DNA from: CAZNAQ01 sp964585585 | GTDB taxonomy: Bacteria; Patescibacteriota; Patescibacteriia; Patescibacteriales; JAGXOH01 | NCBI GenBank assembly: GCA_964585585.1 | Contig: CAZPEL010000037.1 | Span: 1-8,179, forward strand | Reading direction: 5' to 3' | DNA length: 8,179 nucleotides | Shown here: positions 4,366 to 8,179 of the stretch, piece after piece | Layout of the letters: every line of letters starts with the position of its first letter | Numbering within the stretch: position 1 is the stretch's first letter | Notes under the pieces: model-generated | Seen by the model: the letters and a program-made list of their open reading frames with translations, nothing else | What the model was told of the DNA's origin: nothing | Databases searched by the model: none | Program-made: the position numbers and the translations under genes

Positions 4366-6841
4366 ACAGATAGAAAAAAAATGGCAGGAGGAATGGGAAA
4401 AACAGGGGCTGTACAAAACATCAGAGGACCGGGATAAGCAGAAATATTATATTCTGGACATGTTTCCTTACCCCTCCGGCGCCGGCCTTCATATCGGCCA
4501 CCCCCGCGGATTTATAGCCACCGATGTTTTTGCCCGGATGAGAATGATGCAGGGGTATAATGTTCTGCATCCCATGGGCTGGGATGCTTTCGGCCTGCCC
4601 GCCGAGAATTACGCCATTAAGAACCGGATCCATCCCCGTCAAGCCATGGAGGAAAATGTTGCCACCTTTAAAAGTCAATTAAAAAAGATCGGGTTTAACT
4701 ATGACTGGGACCGAGAGATCAACACCACTGACCCGGAATTCTATAAATGGACCCAGTGGGCTTTTTTGCAAATGTATAAAAAGGGTTTAGCTTATGAATC
4801 CTATGAACCGATAAATTGGTGTCCCAGTTGCCAGACCGGTCTGGCTAACGAAGACCTGGAGGGCGGCAAGTGCGAGCGTTGCGGCAGTGAAATAGAACAA
4901 AAGCCGATGCGGCAATGGGTTTTAAAGATCACCGATTACGCCGACAGATTGTTGGATGATATCGATAAGCTGGAGGACTGGGACGAATCCATAAAAGAGA
5001 TGCAAAGGAATTGGATTGGGAGAAGTGAAGGAGCCAGGGTGAATTTCGAATTTCGAATTTCGAATTTCGAATTTCAATTGAGCGTATTTACCACTCGCCC
5101 GGATACTTTGTTCGGTTGTACTTATATGGTAGTAGCCCCGGAACATTCTTTATTTGAAAATTACAAATCGCAAATTGAGAATTGGGAGGAAGTGGAAGAA
5201 TATATTACCAAGGCCAAGAAAAAGAGCGAGGTCGAGCGAGCGGATGCGGACAAGGAAAAGACCGGCGTGAAGCTGGAGGGAGTAAGCGCCGTGAATCCGG
5301 TCAACGGGGAAGAGATCCCGGTATTTGTGGCCGACTATGTTTTAATGGAATACGGGACCGGAGCTATTATGGCGGTGCCGGCGCACGACGAAAGAGATTG
5401 GGAGTTTGCTAAAAAGTATGACATTCCTATAAAAAGAGTTGTAAGCCCAAAAATTCAAAACTCAAAATTCAAAACTCAAAATGACAACTCAAAGTTTAAA
5501 ATTGAGAAAGATGATGATTTGGCAGAAAAAGAGTGTTTTTCCGGTGAGGGAATTAATGTTAATTCAGATTTTCTTAATGGGCTTGAAACTGCGGGAGCTA
5601 AAGAAAAAATGATTGAGTGGCTGGAGAAGAACGGAGTAGGTAAGAGGGATATTAATTATAGATTAAAGGATTGGGTCTTTTCCAGGCAGAGGTATTGGGG
5701 CGAGCCGATCCCGATCATTCATTGCGAGAAATGCGGGGTAGTGCCGGTGCCGGAAGAGGACCTACCGGTGGAATTGCCGGAAGTAGAGAATTACCAGCCC
5801 AGCGGAACCGGAGAATCTCCTTTGGCCACTATTGCGGATTGGGTTAATACCACTTGTCCTAAATGCGGAGGTGAAGCCAAAAGAGAGACCAACACTATGC
5901 CCCAGTGGGCCGGGTCTAGTTGGTATTATTTACGGTATATCGACCCGCATAATGACCGGGCCTTGGTGGACAAAGACAAGGAAGAGTATTGGTCTCCGGT
6001 GGATTTTTATGTCGGCGGAGCCGAACACGCTACCAGGCATTTGATCTACGCCCGATTTTGGCACAAATTTTTATATGATATCGGTGTTGTAAACCATGAA
6101 GAGCCTTTTACGCGTCTTCAGCATGTAGGTATAATCCTGGCTGAAGACGGTAGAAAAATGAGCAAGAGATGGGGGAATGTGATCAATCCGGATGATATAG
6201 TGGAGCAATACGGAGCTGATTCGATGCGTGTTTATGAAATGTTTATGGGACCGTTTAGCCAATCAATAGCCTGGAGCACCAACGGTTTGGTGGGAGCGAG
6301 AAAATTTTTGGATAAGGTTTGGAGCTTATCTGAAAAAGTTGATAGCGGAAACGAGGATGACAAGGAAGTGATTTCGCTTTTGCATAAAACAATAAAGAAA
6401 GTGGGGGAAGATATAGAAGATTTTAAGTTGAATACAGCCGTAAGTGCCATGATGATTTTTGTAAATAAACTTAATGAGAATGAGGTTGGCTCTGTTAGCA
6501 GGGGGACTTATGAATCTTTATTAAAAATATTATCACCATTCGCGCCCCATTTAACCGAGGAAATTTGGGAAAATTTGGGTAATAAGGACAGTATTTTTAG
6601 ACAAAATTGGCCCCAACATGATCCGGAGTTAGCTAAAGATGAAACAGTAGAGCTTGTTATTCAGGTAAATGGTAAAGTTAGGGATAAATTGGAAGTTCCG
6701 GCCGACATTGAAGAAGAAGAGGCGAAGAACGAGGCCATGGGAAGGGAGAAAATCCAGGAATGGATTGAGGGCAAAGAAGTGGTTAAGGTTGTGTTTGTGC
6801 CGGGCAAATTGGTGAATTTGGTGGTGGTCGACAAGGAATAA
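4352..6841 (+). CDS. leuS: Leucyl-tRNA synthetase
   Basis: This class I synthetase charges tRNA-Leu with leucine in the cytoplasm and hydrolyses mischarged products. At 829 residues it has bacterial length. Visible in order: FPYPSGAGLHIGHPRG (HIGH at 47-50); a zinc knuckle C157/C160 with C174/C177; the CP1 editing domain from about 220 to 420 with FTTRPDTLFG and GTGAIMAVPAHDERD, whose D346 is the editing aspartate; WVFSRQRYWGEPIP; a second cysteine set C458/C461 and C502/C505; AGSSWYYLRY; KMSKR at 602-606 (Arg for the usual final Ser); and the C-terminal domain with LVIQVNGKVRDKLEVP. Two in-frame repeat tracts, residues 231-242 and about 366-385, sit in loops of the editing domain where homologues vary in length, so the enzyme is probably active. 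A stop codon at 4334-4336 in frame fixes the ATG at 4352. No Shine-Dalgarno site precedes it. Confidence 0.97.
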   Translation: MYDHKQIEKKWQEEWEKQGLYKTSEDRDKQKYYILDMFPYPSGAGLHIGHPRGFIATDVFARMRMMQGYNVLHPMGWDAFGLPAENYAIKNRIHPRQAMEENVATFKSQLKKIGFNYDWDREINTTDPEFYKWTQWAFLQMYKKGLAYESYEPINWCPSCQTGLANEDLEGGKCERCGSEIEQKPMRQWVLKITDYADRLLDDIDKLEDWDESIKEMQRNWIGRSEGARVNFEFRISNFEFQLSVFTTRPDTLFGCTYMVVAPEHSLFENYKSQIENWEEVEEYITKAKKKSEVERADADKEKTGVKLEGVSAVNPVNGEEIPVFVADYVLMEYGTGAIMAVPAHDERDWEFAKKYDIPIKRVVSPKIQNSKFKTQNDNSKFKIEKDDDLAEKECFSGEGINVNSDFLNGLETAGAKEKMIEWLEKNGVGKRDINYRLKDWVFSRQRYWGEPIPIIHCEKCGVVPVPEEDLPVELPEVENYQPSGTGESPLATIADWVNTTCPKCGGEAKRETNTMPQWAGSSWYYLRYIDPHNDRALVDKDKEEYWSPVDFYVGGAEHATRHLIYARFWHKFLYDIGVVNHEEPFTRLQHVGIILAEDGRKMSKRWGNVINPDDIVEQYGADSMRVYEMFMGPFSQSIAWSTNGLVGARKFLDKVWSLSEKVDSGNEDDKEVISLLHKTIKKVGEDIEDFKLNTAVSAMMIFVNKLNENEVGSVSRGTYESLLKILSPFAPHLTEEIWENLGNKDSIFRQNWPQHDPELAKDETVELVIQVNGKVRDKLEVPADIEEEEAKNEAMGREKIQEWIEGKEVVKVVFVPGKLVNLVVVDKE
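5041..5075 (+). repeat. leuS: Five tandem GAATTTC units inside leuS
   Basis: Five exact copies of the 7-base unit GAATTTC run from 5041 to 5075. Because 7 is not a multiple of 3, the peptide repeats only every 21 bases: NFEFRIS then NFEFQ (LeuRS residues 231-242). The tract lies between the end of the catalytic segment and the LSVFTTRPDT strand of the editing domain, in a hairpin loop that differs in length between bacteria. The TTCGAA junctions make it locally palindromic. Confidence 0.95.
5448..5506 (+). repeat. leuS: Degenerate 7-base repeat tract (CAAAATT/CAAAACT) inside leuS
   Basis: About eight units follow each other: CAAAAATT, CAAAACT, CAAAATT, CAAAACT, CAAAATG, ACAACT, CAAAGTT, TAAAATT, then GAG. 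Two of them are shifted by one base. They encode a basic, low-complexity loop (KIQNSKFKTQNDNSKFKIEK, about LeuRS residues 367-386) between IPIKRVV and DLAEKECFSG. E. coli has a short variable loop here. The unit sequence differs from the GAATTTC tract upstream, so these are two separate insertions. Confidence 0.85.
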
Positions 6842-6847
6842 ATAATC

Positions 6848-6863
6848 AACAGTAAACAGTAAA
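6848..6863 (+). repeat. Short AACAGTA tandem repeat after leuS
   Basis: Two exact copies of AACAGTA (6848-6861) plus AA follow the leuS stop by six bases. Only two units are present, so this would be unremarkable alone; it is listed because 7-base periodicity also marks both leuS tracts. Confidence 0.5.
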
Positions 6864-6871
6864 TGGTGGGT

Positions 6872-6915
6872 GCTTGTAACCATGTATAAATGCAGGTCGG
6901 GCGTTTTTATTTTTT
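6872..6915 (+). terminator. Probable intrinsic terminator after leuS
   Basis: GCTTG (6872-6876) pairs with CGGGC (6898-6902) using G-U pairs, ACC (6879-6881) pairs with GGT (6895-6897), and TGTA (6883-6886) pairs with TGCA (6891-6894) around a TAAA loop. The stem is interrupted by small bulges and is followed by G and TTTTTATTTTTT (6904-6915). The long T tract makes the call reasonable despite the imperfect stem. Confidence 0.55.
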
Positions 6916-6932
6916 ATCGGAAAAAGTCAATT

Positions 6933-8179
6933 ATGGCGGTAAAAAAGAATAATAAAAAGAGGAAGCACCGATATTTGGAGGGTAGAATATCGCGGGGATT
7001 TACTTGTCTGTATTCCTCCCGGATGATACTTAAAATGGCGGCTTCGCTTTTGGGTTTATTTTTACCCATTTTTTTGTATGAGATATTTGGTTATAAATTG
7101 GAATATGTGATCTATTATTATCTGGTCTCTTTTTCTTTATATCTGTTCACTATTGCCTGGGGAGCCAAATATTTAAACCGAATAGGTTTAAGAAGATCCC
7201 TGCGGATAAGTATTGTTTGGGGGGCTTTGTTTTATTTTTGGTTCTACATTTTGGATGTTTTGGATTTTCAAGAATTTTCCGCCAACAAAGAGGTTATTTT
7301 GCTATTGATAGCAGCGGCCCTTTTTTCCATGACGGTGCATCGGGTTATGTATTGGTTGCCTTTGCATACCGATTTCGCCAAATTTACCAATAAAAGAAAT
7401 CGTGGTAAACAAATGAGCCTGCTTTACAGCACCACCGTGCTTTTGGCCGCCGTAATGCCCTTGCTTTCCGGTTTTATTTTAAGCGAATACAGTTATAGTG
7501 TGTTGTTTTTGTTATCGATTATTATTTATTTAACCTCTTTAATACCTTTGGTTAATATACCCAAGACCAGGGAAAGATTTCGTTGGGGCTATTTCCAGAC
7601 CTGGAAGGAACTTTTTTCCCGAGAAAGAAGGGATGTGGTCCTGGCCTTTATGGGAGACGGAGCCGAGAACGTGATCCGGATCATTATCTGGCCCATATTT
7701 ATTTGGGAGCTTTTGAACGGGGATTATTTTGAAGTCGGTTTGATCACTTCCCTGGTGGTTTTTGTTAGCGTGGTATTACAGCTTTTCACCGGTAAGTTCA
7801 TAGATACTAAGGATAAAAAGAAAATGCTTAAAGTCGGGACCTGGCTTTACGCTCTGGGTTGGGTTTTAAAGATATTCATAGCTTCCGCTTTCCATATATT
7901 TATAGTTTCCACTTATCATAATTTGGCCCAGATATTCACCCGTACGCCCTTTGATGCCTTACAATACGAAAAAGCGGCCGATCAAGGCCACTTTGTGGAT
8001 GAGTTCACGGTTATTCATGAAATGGCCCTTATGGCCGGCCGGGTCATAATGCTTGTGGTGGTTTTGGTTTTGGTGTCCTTTGTCAGTTTGAATTGGACCT
8101 TTATTTTGGCCGCCGCGGCCACTTTGGCCATGAATTTCATTCTTCATGAGAATCATGTTTACCATCAGCGACCGGCCGG
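6933..8179 (+). CDS. Major-facilitator-type membrane transporter, N-terminal 415 codons (runs off right edge)
   Basis: The ATG at 6933 opens a frame with no stop to the window end (415 full codons). The product has a strongly basic N-terminus (MAVKKNNKKRKHR) and then about 11-12 hydrophobic helices, roughly at residues 34-52, 57-76, 92-109, 120-137, 162-183, 187-207, 240-260, 266-287, 303-321, 322-336, 365-384 and 386-404. Two loops match the MFS motif A pattern (G-x3-D-R/K-x-G-R-R-x): GAKYLNRIGLRRSL at 77-90 after the second helix, and GKFIDTKDKKKML at 287-299 at the equivalent place in the second half. A long basic loop (207-235) separates the halves. This pseudo-symmetry supports a 12-helix MFS carrier, but the substrate cannot be inferred. 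It begins 17 bases after the leuS terminator, with only a weak purine-rich stretch (GGAAAAAG) as ribosome site. The window cuts near the expected end, probably leaving only a C-terminal tail. Confidence 0.8.
   Translation, partial: MAVKKNNKKRKHRYLEGRISRGFTCLYSSRMILKMAASLLGLFLPIFLYEIFGYKLEYVIYYYLVSFSLYLFTIAWGAKYLNRIGLRRSLRISIVWGALFYFWFYILDVLDFQEFSANKEVILLLIAAALFSMTVHRVMYWLPLHTDFAKFTNKRNRGKQMSLLYSTTVLLAAVMPLLSGFILSEYSYSVLFLLSIIIYLTSLIPLVNIPKTRERFRWGYFQTWKELFSRERRDVVLAFMGDGAENVIRIIIWPIFIWELLNGDYFEVGLITSLVVFVSVVLQLFTGKFIDTKDKKKMLKVGTWLYALGWVLKIFIASAFHIFIVSTYHNLAQIFTRTPFDALQYEKAADQGHFVDEFTVIHEMALMAGRVIMLVVVLVLVSFVSLNWTFILAAAATLAMNFILHENHVYHQRPA

Noticed and set aside
5041..5506. CRISPR-like array in leuS
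   Set aside because: Units are 7 bases with no spacers and are translated in frame; there are no cas genes.
5041..5506. leuS as a pseudogene because of the repeat insertions
   Set aside because: The frame is intact across both tracts, all catalytic, zinc and editing motifs are present, and both tracts fall in variable loops.
6863..6889. Tiny frame MVGACNHV after leuS
   Set aside because: It has no ribosome site and lies inside the terminator hairpin.
7959..8165. Minus-strand frame of 68 codons near the right edge
   Set aside because: It lies antisense to the transporter, whose continuous open frame with membrane helices and MFS motifs is the better explanation.

Overview
The window looks like a compact bacterial chromosome segment, most probably from a fermentative anaerobe of the Candidate Phyla Radiation (Patescibacteria) or a similar lineage. 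This is inference from several traits: a ferredoxin-dependent pyruvate oxidoreductase operon, a LeuRS with the KMSKR form of the signature motif, a membrane-anchored thioredoxin-fold protein of a type common in that group, very AT-rich intergenic DNA, and short-period repeats lying in and between genes. No rRNA, tRNA, CRISPR array or insertion sequence was found. No gene-free stretch exceeds about 185 bases.

Minus-strand operon, 3107 down to 1: a good extended -10 promoter (3080-3107) drives a membrane-anchored DsbA-like protein, then porC (gamma), porD (2x[4Fe-4S] ferredoxin subunit) and porA (alpha) of pyruvate/2-oxoacid:ferredoxin oxidoreductase. One base after the porA stop begins an exported small protein that runs off the left edge. 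The TPP-binding porB subunit, usually found right after porA, is not in the window. Between porD and porA lies an unusual array of 9-base units in inverted orientation (1376-1482).

Plus strand, 3113-4222: xth (exodeoxyribonuclease III type AP endonuclease) is transcribed divergently from the operon. It is followed by a 71-residue zinc-ribbon-like protein with a very strong Shine-Dalgarno site and a clear intrinsic terminator (4188-4222).

Plus strand, 4223-6915: a 130-base leader with a hairpin and two possible micro-ORFs precedes leuS (leucyl-tRNA synthetase, 829 aa). The leuS gene carries two separate in-frame tracts of 7-base repeats, both in variable loops of the CP1 editing domain. A probable intrinsic terminator follows at 6872-6915.

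Plus strand, 6933 to the right edge: the first 415 codons of a major-facilitator-type membrane transporter, open at the window end.

The genes are mostly housekeeping: pyruvate oxidation to acetyl-CoA with reduced ferredoxin, DNA repair, and leucine charging. The part most worth a second look is the set of short-period repeats (7- or 9-base units) at four places. Two of them are read through as protein inside an essential gene. I found no clear new multi-gene system.
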